Shown here: piece by piece, positions 11,480-23,164 of the stretch | How positions within the stretch are numbered: the first letter of the stretch is position 1 | Layout: the number at the start of each line of letters is the position of its first letter | NCBI GenBank assembly: GCA_963920635.1 | Contig: OY987302.1 | Location: 31,409,278-31,473,277 of the forward strand | Reading direction: 5' to 3' | Length of the DNA: 64,000 bases | Source of the DNA: Pseudeuparius sepicola | Taxonomy: Eukaryota; Arthropoda; Insecta; Coleoptera; Anthribidae | Translations under genes and position numbers: made by a program | Notes under the pieces: model-generated | The model's database searches: none | What the model saw: the letters and a program-made list of their open reading frames with translations, nothing else | Told to the model about the DNA's origin: nothing

Positions 11480-12004
11480 CACAGCCTACTCAACTAGCAA
11501 CCACTTTAATTGTATTATAAAAAAATCACTTAGATCATTAGGGTTCATAATTAGGAGCAGCAGTAATTTCACTGTTGTAACCGTTGTTAGACTCTATAAT
11601 GCACTGGTGAAGCCGCACTTGGAATATGCGGTGCAAATATGGATGCCATCCACGGCTGTGCATATTAATCAAATCGAGAGTAAAAAAAATTTCTGCAATT
11701 TCGTTATGTTAAGAAGTACAGGGTGTACCCGTTTGTGGTCACATATGATGTGTTGCTGGAGACTTTCGGGTTCAGTAGCCTTGAGAATAGACGTAGGTTA
11801 CAGGCTGTTCTTTTTATATATTCTATTGTTAATAATGTCAAATACAAAAGCTACATGTTTATAATTTATATAAGATTCAATGTTCCTAAGGCTTACCTGA
11901 GGCTGCTGAGATATGACGTTTTTAGGGTGAGTTATGGCAATGTCTCACCAATTAACACTATGAGCGGCATATCCAATGGGGTTTTATCTATGAATAACTA
12001 TGAC
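11480..12004 (+). pseudogene. non-LTR retrotransposon ORF2, C-terminal part (5'-truncated)
   Basis: The translation carries the C-terminal landmark of jockey/CR1-type ORF2 proteins: SLRSLGFIIRSSSNF, then LYNALVKPHLEYAVQIW, then MPSTAVHINQIESKK. The frame changes near 11710, after which the second half continues in another frame to NNYD at 12004. There the foldback element is inserted, and the reading frame resumes at 14444. Everything upstream of the C-terminal region is missing, which is the usual 5' truncation of non-LTR insertions. Confidence 0.75.
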
Positions 12005-14431
12005 TGATGTGAAGGCAGCCACGGTTTTTCAGCCACGGTTTGGTAAAATTCCATCCACGGTTTAGATCTGGCAACAACGCCTAAAATCGTAAGCCATCCA
12101 CGGTTTTTACTCTTAGTAGATAGGTACATAGATCGTCCATGGCTTTGATACCGAAAGTCTACAATTTCCCCCAATGACAAGTAATTCAATGTCATCGATA
12201 CAAGGGCGGCGGCACTATTATTTTGTGAGATAGATCGAAAAATGAAAAATCCATCGCAGATTGTTAACGAAACGATGTCGGTGATATAGCGCGGGTGAAA
12301 ATGATCGCCTAAGGTCAACAGATTCCCTCTATCTTTAGAGGGACGATTTTTTTGTCTAAAGATAGATCGAAGAATGAAAAAAATCGCAGATTCTTAACGA
12401 ATCGATGTTGGTGATTTAGCGCGGGTGAAAATGACCGCCTAAGGTCTACAGATTCCCTCTATGGCAAAGAATCCAATGTCATCGATGCAGGAGCGGAGGG
12501 ACGATTTTTTGTCTAAAGATAGATCTAAGAATGAAAAAATTGCAGATTCTTAACGAATCGATGTCGGTGATTTAGCACGGGTGAATATGATTGCCTAAGG
12601 TCTACAGATTCCCTCCATGGCAAAGAATCCAATGTCATCGATGCAGGGGCGGAGGGACGATTTTTTTGTCTAAAGATAGATCGAAGAATGGAAAAAATCG
12701 CAGATTCTTAACGAATCAATGTCGGTGATTTAGCATGGGTGAAAATGATAGCCTAAGGTCTACAGATTCCCTCTATGGCAAAGAATCAATGTCATCGATG
12801 CAGGGGCGGAGGGACGATTTTTTCATCTAAAGATAGATCGAAGAATGAAAAAAATCGCAGATTCTTAACGAATCGATGTCGGTGATTTAGCGCGGGTGAA
12901 AATGATCGCCTAAGGTCTACAGATTCCCGCTATGGCAAAGAATCCAATGTCATCGATGCAGGGGCGGAGGGACGATTTTTTCGTCTAAAGATAGATCGAA
13001 GAATGAAAAAAATCGCAGATTCTTAACGAATCGATGTCGGTGATTTAGCGCAGGTGAAAATGATCGCCTAAGGTCTACAGATTCCCTCTATGGCAAACAA
13101 TCCAATGTCTTCGATGCAGGAGCGGAGGGACGATTTTTTTGTCTAAAGATAGATCTAAGAATGAAAAAATTGCAGATTCTTAACGAATGGATGTCGGTGA
13201 TTTAGCACGGGTGAATATGATCGCCTAAGGTCTACAGGTTCCCTCCATAGCAAAGAATCCAATGTCATCGATGCAGGGGCGGAGGGACGATTTTTTTGTC
13301 TAAAGATAGATCGAAGAATGGAAAAAATCGCAGATTCTTAACGAATCGATGTCGGTGATTTAGCATGGGTGAAAATGATAGCCTAAGGTCTACAGATTCC
13401 CTCTATGGCAAAGAATCAATGTCATCGATGCAGGGGCGGAGGGACGATTTTTTTGTCTAAAGATAGATCGAAGAATGAAAAAAATCGCAGATTCTTAACG
13501 AATCGATGTCGGTGATTTAGCGCGGGTGAAAATGATCGCCTAAGGTCTACAGATTCCCTCTATGGCAAAGAATCCAATGTCATCGATGCAGGAGCGGAGG
13601 GACGATTTTTTTGTCTAAAGATAGATCGAAGAATGAAAAAATCACAGATTCTTAACGAATCGATGTCGGTGATTGAGCGCGGGTGCAAATGATCGCCTAA
13701 GGTCTACAGATTCTCTCTATGGCAAAGAATCAATGTCATCGATGCAGGGGCGGAGGGACGATTTTTTTGTCTAAAGAGAGATCGAAGAATGGAAAAAATC
13801 GCAGATTCTTAACGAATCGATGTCGGTGATTTAGCGCGGGTCGATTTTTTTGTCTAAAGATAGTGTAAGTAAGTTTATTTAGTTTAGTAAGTAAGTTTAT
13901 TTAGTTTCAGAAGACATTACAGATTGACAAGACATGTATGAAACGGGTCACACTTTATAAGAAAGACAGTACAAAATAAAGATGCCATAGACATCCCATT
14001 ATAATACGAACACATTTACATATTAAAAAATTAAAAATTTAAAATATAGAAATTCAAAAATTTAAAAATATAAAAATATAAAAATTCAAAAATTTAAAAA
14101 CTCATTCACAGGATATGTCGTAGTGTCCATACCCAAACACCCCATATACCAAGTTTCACGGTCATAGCTTATACAGGGCCATAGAGGGAATCTGTTGACC
14201 TTAGGCGATCATTTTCACCCGCGCTATATCACCGACATCGTTTCGTTAACAATCTGCGATGGATTTTTTCATTTTTCGATCTATCTCACAAAATAATAGT
14301 GCCACCGCCCTTGTATCGATGACATTAAATTACTTGTCATTGGGGGAAATTGTAGACTTTCGGTATCAAAGCCGTTGCCAGATCTATACCATGGATGGAA
14401 TTTTACCAAACCGTGGCTGCCTTCACATCAG
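12005..14431. mobile_element. foldback element with internal satellite, inserted in ORF2
   Basis: The left arm (12005-12332) starts TGATGTGAAGGCAGCCACGG. The right arm (14180-14431), ending CCGTGGCTGCCTTCACATCA, is its inverted copy with one internal deletion of about 75 bp. The flanks carry an imperfect direct duplication, AACTATGAC (11996-12004) and AAATATGAC (14435-14443), 8 of 9 matching. Removing the element rejoins the host ORF2 in frame (NNYD followed by LFNLSEVQLK and a stop at 14486-14488). The interior is a satellite array plus a 300-bp spacer that holds another element's terminal fragment (14100-14178). Long arms, tandem repeats and a 9-bp duplication resemble Foldback or MULE-type elements. 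Confidence 0.8.
12336..13862 (+). repeat. 157-bp satellite array with 630-bp higher-order repeat
   Basis: The phrase ATGTCGGTGATTTAGC recurs at 12561, 12719, 12876, 13034, 13191, 13349, 13506, 13663 and 13820, giving steps of 157-158 bp. Variants return every four units. The unit with AGATCTAAGAATG and GGGTGAATATGAT occurs at 12520-12600 and again 630 bp later, and each is followed by the unit with GAATGGAAAAAATCG and CATGGGTGAAAATGATAGCC. A first, shorter unit (130-bp step) joins the array to the left arm, which itself contains a diverged unit. Confidence 0.9.
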
Positions 14432-14440
14432 TATAAATAT

Positions 14441-14536
14441 GACCTGTTTAATTTGTCGGAGGTGCAGCTCAAGAGGCTGTTGTCCTAAACTTACTTGTAA
14501 GATTAGTGTGTTTTATTATTGATTTTTTTAAATGTG
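14441..14536 (+). pseudogene. non-LTR ORF2 C-terminal tail and start of its 3' UTR
   Basis: Directly after the foldback element the interrupted reading frame resumes (DLFNLSEVQLKRLLS) and stops at 14486-14488. The following AT-rich bases are 3' UTR. The UTR is interrupted at 14537 by the BEL/Pao element and continues at 20387, ending near 20459-20477 in an A-rich ATAAATAAATAA-type tail. This fixes the 3' terminus of the non-LTR copy. Confidence 0.75.
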
Positions 14537-14983
14537 TGTTACAATGAGAATAGAGTAATTCAAATCATATGTTGAGAATAGAGGAATTGGACTGTAAGAG
14601 ATTATATTTTGGATGTATTTCTGCGAGTCTTGTAAAGATGAGAAAATATTCCAAGAAAGTAAGGAATGTTACCAACTCACCCTTATTGGCGACTTCTGAT
14701 GATACGTGGCCACGTTCTTGATTTAATCTTCATAATTGCGGCGAGATAGTAAGGCGAAACTGGAGTTGTGCGATATGATGTTACTCGCTTCGCGCGCGCG
14801 TTCGTTCTGTCGTTTTTTCACGCATTAATTCTTTTCACGCCAGAGGGCGTGCGAGTTTGACAAACCTTACCATTTGTATGTATGAAAAATGTGACTTTAC
14901 TTTGAGTTCTGTATTTTTGCATAACAATTAAAGAATAGACAAAATTAATTTGACATTAAACAATATCTTATGAATTATAAACA
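14537..14983 (-). repeat. 3' LTR of the BEL/Pao element
   Basis: Direct copy of 19947-20381. It contains the GC-rich block TTCGCGCGCGCGTTCGTTCT and differs from the other LTR by a 12-bp length change near 14893-14912 and a few substitutions (for example near 14579 and 14977). The high similarity indicates a fairly recent insertion. Confidence 0.92.
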
Positions 14984-15111
14984 TACCGCCCACCAAAATG
15001 AATATTTTCAAAAGATAGATGAAAAATAAATAAAATAAACATTAAAATTTTAAAAAGAAAAATTTGAGAGAGGGGAAGAAAACTAAAAATAAGGAATAGT
15101 GACGTTTTGTA

Positions 15112-18100
15112 CTACTCAAGGGGCAACGGGCAGATCTTGACGACCGGTCTGCGTAACAACCCCTTGGCTGTACGTAGCGTTACAACACGACATACACCGT
15201 CCGATCCGGGGTGACAAGCTTCAACTCGCGCTATTGGCCACCTCAGAGGTGGCGAATTTTCGTTTTTAATCAACACTAAAGCACCTGGCTTAATATTAAC
15301 AGAACCCTCTGACCATTTAAGACGCTGTTGCAAGGTGTGCAAGTATTCCGCATGCCACCTGCGCCAAAAATCCTGCTGGATGCGTTGGAGAAGTTGCCAT
15401 CTATTTAATCGGTTAATATTGAGACTGCTAACATCAGATTGAGGGACGCATGACAATGGAGCAAGAGTAAGAAAATGACCCGGAGTCAGAGCTGAAATAT
15501 CGTTTGGATCAGAGCTAAGGGGACAAAGCGGACGTGAGTTGAGAATGCTTTCTATTTGCACCAATACAGTGTACATTTCCTCGTAACTTAATACTTGATC
15601 ACCAATCACTCTACTGAGATGCGACTTAACGGATTTGACTCCAGCTTCCCACAAACCACCAAAGTGGGGAGAAGCTGGAGGATTGAAGGTCCACTCGATG
15701 TTATCTTCTACACATGCAGTCTGCATGCATATGTTTAATTCGTTTTGAGCGCCAATGAAGTTTGTACCCTGATCAGAGAATATCAGTTTTCAAAGTCCCC
15801 GTCTGGAGATGAATCTACGAAGCGCAGCAAGGAAACACTCTGTAGAGAGATCGCTGGCTAACTCTAGATGGACCGCTTTGACGGCGAAGCAAACAAATAA
15901 GCATAGATATGCCTTTTGAGATTTGACACCTCGGTGTTTGCTGAGGGTGATGGAGAAAGGACCGGCATAATCTACTCCTACTATTTGGAAGGCTTTCGCC
16001 TGAGTTACCCTGTGGGACGGTAGATCAGCCATGAGAGGTTGAGTGGAAGGAGGCTTAACTCGAAAACAGCGTATGCATTTAGAAAGCACATGGCGAATGG
16101 TCCGGCGCGCAGACAAAATCCAAAAGGACTAAACTAAAAGATATTGAAGGCTTTGCAGACCAACATGCATATACCTTTGGTGGTACTGTTCAATGAGAAG
16201 GTAAGTAAGTCTATGTTGGCGTGGCAATAATGCTGGGTGTTTTTGTGTAAAAGTTAGATTAGATTTGGCCAAGCGACCGCCTACTCGAAGAATACCTTCT
16301 TCATCTATGAAAGGAGTTAATTTTCTAAGAGGCTTTGGCACCATTTTGTTGGCTTTCATAGCTGAGATATATTCTGCAAATGACTCGTGTTGAACTCTCT
16401 TCACAAGAACCATTAATGAGGCTTGGAGATCCTGCACGGTGAAATATGAAAAGCGATGAGTTTGAGGATTTTTCAAGCATTGAATGAACCTCAGTACATA
16501 AGCTATAATTCGCTGAATTCAAGCGAGAGATGAAAAACGAATGAGAAGCGAATCTACTTGATCTAACGAAATAAGTGCAACTAGAGATGTTGAAGATTCT
16601 TCTTCGCATAGAGAGGGAAGATGAGACTTGTCAGGAGCAAACACCGGCCAAGATTCCTTTGGCAAAAGGAGCCAGGCCCACCATGTCGTATGCCCAACCA
16701 ATTCAGCTGGAAGCAAACCACGAGATCCGCAATCAGTAGGGTTTGCGAAGATTCCACGTAGTTCCAACAGGTGGGAGGAAGGACGCTTTGCACATGACTC
16801 ACTTTGTTTGCAACAATGGTTTTCCATCGGTGAGGTGAAGATTTTAGCCAAGAAAGAACCACCATTGAATCTGACCAGCTATACAGGCTTTTGAGGTTAA
16901 TTTTGTCCTTGATGATAGAAAGAACGAATGATACCAAATCAGCTAATAATACAGCTGCACAGAGTTCCAATCTAGGTAGAGACAATCGCTTTAGAGGAGA
17001 GACCTTTGATTTGGCGCAAACAAAGTAAATATTAATTTTGGAATGTTTGGAGAATGTGCGGATATAAACAACGGCAGCATAGCCCCGCTCTGATGCGTCG
17101 CAGAAGGCGTGCAGCTCGTAAGGATCCGATATGTCCTCGATCATTTGTCGAGGAATCCTAATTTCAGTTAAAGAAGGAAGTTCTGACTTGTACCGATTCC
17201 AGGTATTTAACACATTCGGAGGTGGAGTGTCGTCCCAATTCAAACCTAATGTCCATAAATATTGGATCAAATGTTTGGCAAAAAGTGTCAATGGAGCTAA
17301 AAACCCTAGTGGATCAAAAATTTTGGCAAGTTCTGAAAGAATGCTTCTCTTGGTACAAGGTCTATCTGTCACTTCTACCTTATACGAGTACGTGAACATA
17401 TCCTTGGATGGTAACCATTGTAATCCAAGAATTTTTAAAACAGAATCCTTTTCAAAATCAAAAAGAAAATCAAGATCTTGACAATGGTTTTCATCAAGAT
17501 GAATTAGGAGCTGAATAGAATTGCTTGCCCATTTGCGGAGAGTGAAACCGCCTGATTGACATAACTCTATGAGTTCAATTTGCAATTTTTTGGCACCTTC
17601 AAATGTTGAGGAACCAGTGACAATATCATCAACAAACACGTCAGATTTGAGACATTGTGAAGCTAATGGAAAATTACATTCACCATCAAGAGAAAGCTGC
17701 TGGAGAGTACGAAGTGCAAGAAATGGCGAAGAAGACACACCAAATGTTACAGTTTTCAGTGAAAAATCCTGAATAGGTTCTTCGGAAGAGAACCGCCATA
17801 AAATCCGTTGGTAATCTCTTTCCGCGGGACTGACTAAAATTTGCCGGTACATTTGTTTGATATCCGAGGTGATCACATATTTATGGAGACGAAAACTGAG
17901 CAAAATAGTACTAATATCCCTTTGAAGTTTAGGGCCTGTCAGTAGAGAGTTATTGAGAGAATTTCCATTTAGATCTCTACATGACGCATCAAACACAACC
18001 CGCATCTTTGTGGTGGTGCTTTCAGGTTTGAGAACGAAATGGTGAGGGATGTAGTAGAAAGACCCCACATCGCTTGTAGGAGGCGATATTGGTTCCATAT

Positions 18101-18906
18101 GACCACTATCCAGATAGTCACGTATAATTTGCGAATAACTGTCGAAAAGTTCAGAGTAATTTAAACGTTTTTTCCATTGAGAGGAAGCGGCTAAGAGCGA
18201 TAGAGCGAGATCCATGAAATTCAGGTTTGATATCTTTAAAGGGCAACAAGACGGAATAACGACCTGTTTGATCACGGGAGAAAGATGTTTTGAAAATTTC
18301 TTCACATCGAATGTCTTCTGGAGAGTTAAGTGCAACTTGAGGAATCTCTTCCACTTCCCAAAATTTTTTCAAATTAAATTCCAGAGACGATTCTAAATTT
18401 GAGCAAAGTGGTATCATTGGAGATGATGAAGCATGGACAGCCTTTCCTAAAACAATCCAGCCAAATATGGTTGAGATTGCAGATGGTTGAAGCTGTTCGG
18501 AAGCGATAAGGTCACCTCGCAATATTAAGGGATATATGTCAGCTCCCAATAATAGGTCAACTGCTCCAGGAATGCCACAATTCGGATCAGCTAGTTTAAG
18601 ATTAGCTATATGAGGCCACTGCTGTACATCGAATGGTACCGTAGGCAAGTAACTGCATATTGTAGGCAAAATCACAGCTTCCATGGCAAGGGTAGGCGAA
18701 TCATTATCACAGGCACGTATAGTGCAACAAATTCCATCCGATGCAGATGAAGCATAGTTTTTGACCCCAAATAGGGTGAGATTAATCCTATGACATTTCA
18801 ATCCTAACCAATTAGCACATTTTTCTGTAATTATACTGCATTGACTTCCAGGGTCAATTACGGCACGAACAACTTGATATCCGCCATAAGCGTCCGAAAT
18901 TTTCAC
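15112..18906 (-). pseudogene. BEL/Pao pol polyprotein (protease, RT, RNase H, integrase), broken
   Basis: Domains in order on the minus strand are as follows. The aspartic protease (DUF1758-like) has AVIDPGSQCSII near 18850. The reverse transcriptase has VVFDAS, SDIKQMYRQI and the catalytic box FVDD at 17625-17636 in place of YVDD. The A17/RNase H part has HAFCDASERGYAAVVY and LELCAA near 16950-17110. The integrase has an H2C2 zinc finger (about 16080-16260), D in VDYAGP, D in SDQGTNF and E in GGLWEAG, followed by a DUF5641-like tail. Breaks are a frame change in an A6 run near 18168-18178, a frame change near 16745, and stops at 16519-16521, 16129-16131 and 15790-15792. Catalytic residues are otherwise retained, so decay is recent. 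Confidence 0.9.
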
Positions 18907-18929
18907 TTGAGCCGTAGAAATAATTGCGA

Positions 18930-19480
18930 CACCAAAGTTTAACGACTAACGAACTAACAAGCGACTGCACATGAGACGGACCTGCAACAACATTTTCCTT
19001 CTCGGTGGCGACAACACCTCCATTCGACGTGGTCAACGATTGGGCGTTTTCTTGTCTTTTGCGATAATGCAATAAAGTATGGTGAGGGGCAGTACAAATT
19101 CGACAAACAGTCGAGGAACTGCATGATAGGACACCATGATTATTGCAAAGACAGTTAAGACAGAGGTTATGTTGCTTCGCAAGATTATACCGTTCCAAAG
19201 GTGTTTTGTCCAAAAAGGATGAGCATTTATATATACTATGGTTTTTTGCTTTACAAAAAGAGCAAAATGAAGTGCCTTGCGTAGAATTTTTATTTGTATT
19301 AACCACAAGAGAATAACTAGTGCGCTCCTTTTGTTGATTAGGTTTATTTTTATAATAGATGCCACTGTTGGTTGGCTTGCACGCCTGAGGACATGCGAGA
19401 GCAAAAGACCGGAGGGCTACACATTGTTTTTGTAGAAAACTCTGCAAAGTCACAAAGGTTGGTATGTCAGAAAGTGCGAG
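18930..19480 (-). pseudogene. BEL/Pao gag C-terminus with zinc knuckles
   Basis: The minus-strand frame contains CSFCKAKNHSIYKC, then CLNCLCNNHGVLSC and CRICTAPHHTLLHY. This is the cysteine/histidine-rich nucleic-acid-binding region that precedes the protease in BEL/Pao gag-pol. A frame change near 18930 separates it from the protease. The N-terminal gag (the DUF1759-like part) is absent: only about 470 bp remain before the 5' LTR and they show no recognisable coding, so an internal deletion removed most of gag. Confidence 0.8.
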
Positions 19481-19924
19481 TATATTTCTTCTAATTGTTC
19501 ATATCGAATTTTAAATTCCGTTTGGACACTTGCTCTATCCGACGTCACGATCGCACCCGTACCCGCGAATGAATATAAACGCTCAATTCGAATAATTCAA
19601 ATTCCACGTGTCTGGTACTTTAGAGAAATGCGAAGTATTATGCGAAAATATGGCGAAAATCGCACCCAAATGCGGCCAACAGCGAGAATTGAATAAACAC
19701 CGTGGATAAGAACCACAGAAAGAACAAACCGGGAAAAAAAAGGTAAACAACTGCACACGTGCGAACCGATCGATACTGCTGCCCGAGCCGTTGTAGGTAC
19801 AAAAAACGAAATATTCCAAGAGAAAAACAATCCGAATATCGACCTTGAATTTTTAAGAATGCGAATGTATTAACACTTGGCGATATTTCAAGATTATTCT
19901 TATGCAAAAATACATCAGAGAAAA

Positions 19925-19944
19925 GATCCGGCTCAAAAGGACCA
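19925..19944 (-). other. primer-binding site of the BEL/Pao element
   Basis: Two bases inside the 5' LTR the minus strand reads TGGTCCTTTTGAGCCGGAT. This begins TGG, as expected for pairing with a tRNA ending CCA. From memory the complement resembles the 3' end of an insect tRNA-Tyr apart from one extra A/T, but the tRNA identity should be treated as tentative. Confidence 0.5.
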
Positions 19945-19946
19945 AA

Positions 19947-20381
19947 TGTTACAATGAGAATAGAGTAATTCAAATCATATGTTGAGAATAGAGCAATTGG
20001 ACTGTAAGAGATTATATTTTGGATGTATTTCTGCGAGTCTTGTAAAGATGAGAAAATATTCCAAGAAAGTAAGGAATGTTACCAACTCACCCTTATTGGC
20101 GACTTCTGATGATACGTGGCCACGTTCTTGATTTAATCTTCATAATTGCGGCGAGATAGTAAGGCGAAACTGGAGTTGTGCGATATGATGTTACTCGCTT
20201 CGCGCGCGCGTTCGTTCTGTCGTTTTTTCACGCATTAATTCTTTTCACGCCAGAGGGCGTGCGAGTTTGACAAACCTTACCATTTGTATGTATGAAAAAT
20301 GTGAGTTTGTATTTTTGCATAACAATTAAAGAATAGACAAAATTAATTTGACATTAAACAATATCTTATGAATTCTAAACA
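19947..20381 (-). repeat. 5' LTR of the BEL/Pao element
   Basis: On the minus strand this is the upstream LTR and should hold the promoter and polyadenylation signals. The edge next to the internal region reads TGTTACAATGAGAATAG on the plus strand and the outer edge ends TTCTAAACA. It is followed by the target duplication ATGTG. Confidence 0.92.
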
Positions 20382-21320
20382 ATGTGTGTTAACTGTTTTG
20401 TTTTGCCTTTGCATGTAATTACTGATAGCGTTGCATTAGTGTTTGTAAAGTGTATCATTAAAAAAATAAATAAATAATGGTAGGGTGCAAAGTGACAAGA
20501 TTTGAGTTTTGCCATTTTTAGTGAGAACGGTGCATTTTGTGAGAAAAGTGCAAGAGAGGTAAAATGTTTGGGGATCTCCAGGGTGTCTAAAAAGTTTGGG
20601 CTTACCGTACCGATAAAAAAGTTTTGATGCAAAAACCAACATGAGTCACCTAAAAAACAAACACTCTTTTTACAAGGGGGGTCCATTTAAAGGTGGTTGG
20701 TGGGTATTATTGAGTGTATAGTGTATACAAAATTTGAAGGCGATCGGTTAAAGTTATTTGAGAAAAAGTGCTTTCATGGGGCCCTCTTCGAGGACCCGTA
20801 GCTCTGCAGGGTGGCCCAATAGAAACACTTTCAATGTGCTAAATCTTCATAATTTCTCGAGAGGAATCTGCCATTAAGCCATGTATAGAGAATTGCGGAA
20901 CACCCTGTATAAGTAGGCCTTGAAAAACAATAAAAAAATAAATGTCATTATTCGTTAACCGTCATAATGCTTTCCCTTGTGATAATTTTGACGTCTTTGC
21001 TGTAACAGTGCTTAGTGTTTATTCGTGTTTCAGGGTATCTACCAACCTGGAAATGTCAGGGAAATATTTTAGGTCAGGGAAATAAGGGAAAAGTCAGGGA
21101 AATCCATCAAATACCTGTAAATTTGTGGTTTAAGAGATATAAAAATAGGAAATCTTTAATTCTTACAAAAACTAATCAAAATTATATCTTATATTCATTT
21201 TGATTCTACTCCACAGTTATGTTATTTATTTATATGTGATCCCTGTGCTCTACTATACTCCAAAGATGATCTAACCAAATAAGATTTTACGAAGCTATTT
21301 ATTTTTGTTTTGAAGGTGTT

Positions 21321-21325
<5 letters not shown>

Positions 21326-21386
<61 letters not shown>
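21326..21386. repeat. (TA)n microsatellite
   Basis: About 60 bp of uninterrupted alternating AT inside the hAT-like element. In the homologous copy near 62700 the same position has only short A/T runs, so the tract expanded in this copy. Confidence 0.97.
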
Positions 21387-21390
<4 letters not shown>

Positions 21391-21485
21391 TTGGACAATG
21401 TGTAACAGATATTTGTTTGTTTTATACGTGATTTTATATTTTTACAATAAATCTTGTATCTTCATTTTTTTAATACCTATATGTA

Positions 21486-22797
21486 CAGGGTGGCTCATTA
21501 TAAATTGACACCCCCCCTTAACTTGCTAGTTTTTGAGGTTTTAACTTATGTTTTTTTTAAATGGAACACCTTGTATATTTTTGGATTATTAAATTCTATG
21601 CATTTTTTTGATTCCAACGAAGTATATATTATGTTATATGTTCGCTCCAACCGTTCGTTCAGAACTAAGCCTTTCTTTTGGATCATAGGTTGCTATGAAA
21701 GAGAAATGCCAAATAATAATAATAATAATTCTTACCCTCACAATACTCCAAACTAGGAGTACCCCAGAAGCAACCACATGCTTGTGCGGGGGAGGGGGCA
21801 GTTACTATTATTTTGTCTTCGTTGCCATTTGCGGCATTTATAGTAATAGTTGACAGTTTGCAAGTATATTCACGCTTTGGAAAACAAAATGGGCTCTTTT
21901 AAGATTTCAGGGAAAATGAAGGAGGGAAATTAAGAGAAATAAGAATTTTTAAATAGTAACATAGTTAATAAACTTCGTCAAATTTATTGTTTGTAATTTA
22001 ATTTTTTATTGAAAACGACAAATGACATTTAGAAAATGGATATATTTTTATATGTTTTTGTAGGGTTATTTAAAAAACAATTTATTATGACAGACCGAAA
22101 AATATAGAAACACTGAAAGGTAGAATTCGGGAAGAAATCCACATATTAGGTAAAAACTGAACACAGCAATTTTATTGTTGACCTAACAATCAGAAAGTTA
22201 GTAGCAAATATCAATAAATTCATTGAGCAAGATGGAGGCCATGTGAAGCATTTGTAATACACGTATATCCTTTTTCTAAATGTTATTGTCGTTTTCAATA
22301 AAAATTAAATTTCAAACAATAAATCTAACGAAGTTTATTAACTATGTTACTTACTATTTAAAATTTCTCATTTCTCTTAATTTCCCTTCTTAATTTTCTC
22401 TGAAATCTTAAAATAGCCCATTTTGTTTTCCAAAGCGTGAATATACTTGCAAACTGTCAATAATTGTTACTATAATTTGGCATTTACCTTCCATGGCAAC
22501 CTATGACCCAAAGAGTAATCCCTCACAAAAAAGGCTGTTCTGAACGAATGTTTGGAGCGAACATATAACATTATTTGCTTGGAATTGGAAAAATGCGTAG
22601 AATTCAATAATCCAAAAATATACAAGGTGTTCCATTTAAAAAACAAAAGTTATGTTTGCCACGGCTTTCTAGAACACACTGTATAAGGTCCAATAGCGGC
22701 ACAAAAAACGTTGTATTAGTATCTAAAACATTTATAAAAAACTTTTTTCTAACCTCAAAAACTAGCAAGTTAAGGGGGGTGTCAATTATTTATACTG
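21486..22797. mobile_element. long-TIR mariner-like element (family M), copy 1
   Basis: It begins TA-CAGGGTGGCTCATTATAA and ends with the inverted block (CTAGCAAGTTAAGGGGGGTG) and a worn terminus followed by TA. Arms of several hundred bp include AATGGAACACCTTGTATATT/AATATACAAGGTGTTCCATT. On the plus strand near 22070-22260 a decayed coding trace matches the transposase C-terminus better preserved in the copy at 47145-48425. Related copies lie at 47145-48425 and 62800-63552. Confidence 0.75.
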
Positions 22798-23164
22798 TAT
22801 TTACCTCGTTAGCAACAGTTTCTGCCAAAAAGTTGAAATTCCAAGCCACTTTATAACTTTCTTCGAAAACATAATAGGACGTAATTTGCACATTTATTTA
22901 ATTAATGTCATAGGACATCACTAAAATTAATAGTCCGCTTTTGAATTTTTTTTTGTTAGTAAGCACGATCGAGTAATTTCATCCTAGCGGATCTGTTGAC
23001 TCTTCCATTTTATTTAAATTCGCATATATATTTCAGTAGGTATGTATTATTCAGGGAATTTTTGCTTTTTGGTCAGGGAAAACCTGGAAAAGTCAGGGAA
23101 TTTTAAAAACTCAAATTGGTAGACACCCTTTGGTGTTTGTAATTTCTTCAAAATGGCTGCATAT

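Larger units (their letters stand above)
14537..20381 (-). mobile_element. BEL/Pao LTR retrotransposon
   Basis: Two direct long terminal repeats (14537-14983 and 19947-20381) flank a minus-strand gag-pol relic. The 5-bp target duplication ATGTG is present at 14532-14536 and 20382-20386. LTR ends are TG...CA in either reading. The pol order is protease, reverse transcriptase, RNase H, integrase, DUF5641-like C-terminus, which is typical of BEL/Pao. The gag region is mostly deleted, since only about 500 bp separate the zinc knuckles from the 5' LTR. It landed in the 3' UTR of the non-LTR copy. No plausible envelope gene was seen. Confidence 0.93.
10497..20907. mobile_element. long-TIR mariner-like element enclosing a TE nest
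   Basis: Arms of about 410-420 bp, at 10497-10906 and 20488-20907, are inverted copies of each other. They begin CAGGGTGTTCCGGG on the left and end GCGGAACACCCTG on the right, both flanked by TA. Shared internal landmarks include TCATGTTGGTTTTTGC and the phrase AAAGGTGGTTGGTGGGTATT. Between the arms lie a transposase N-terminal relic (11081-11290), then a non-LTR 3' end that is itself interrupted by a foldback element and a BEL/Pao element. The original element without its passengers would be well under 2 kb. Confidence 0.75.
21031..23130. mobile_element. hAT-like element, copy 1 (split by a mariner-like insertion)
   Basis: The left end CAGGGTATCTACCAACCTGG and the right end AATTGGTAGACACCCTT are inverted repeats. 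Flanking 8-mers TCGTGTTT and TGGTGTTT differ at one base, which fits an 8-bp hAT target duplication. Terminal regions contain repeated GTCAGGGAAA and CCTGGAAA motifs. The interior is AT-rich with a TA microsatellite. A mariner-like long-TIR element occupies 21486-22797. A second copy begins at 59016. No transposase is present, so the copy is non-autonomous. Confidence 0.65.

Noticed and set aside
12336..13862. Regularly spaced repeats that could be mistaken for a CRISPR array
   Set aside because: Units are 157 bp and continuous with no unique spacers, the DNA is eukaryotic, and the array lies inside a foldback transposon.
19583..19973. Overlapping minus-strand open frames next to the 5' LTR considered as gag N-terminus
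   Set aside because: They overlap the LTR and primer-binding region, lack gag motifs and run in several frames, so this is leader sequence left by a deletion.
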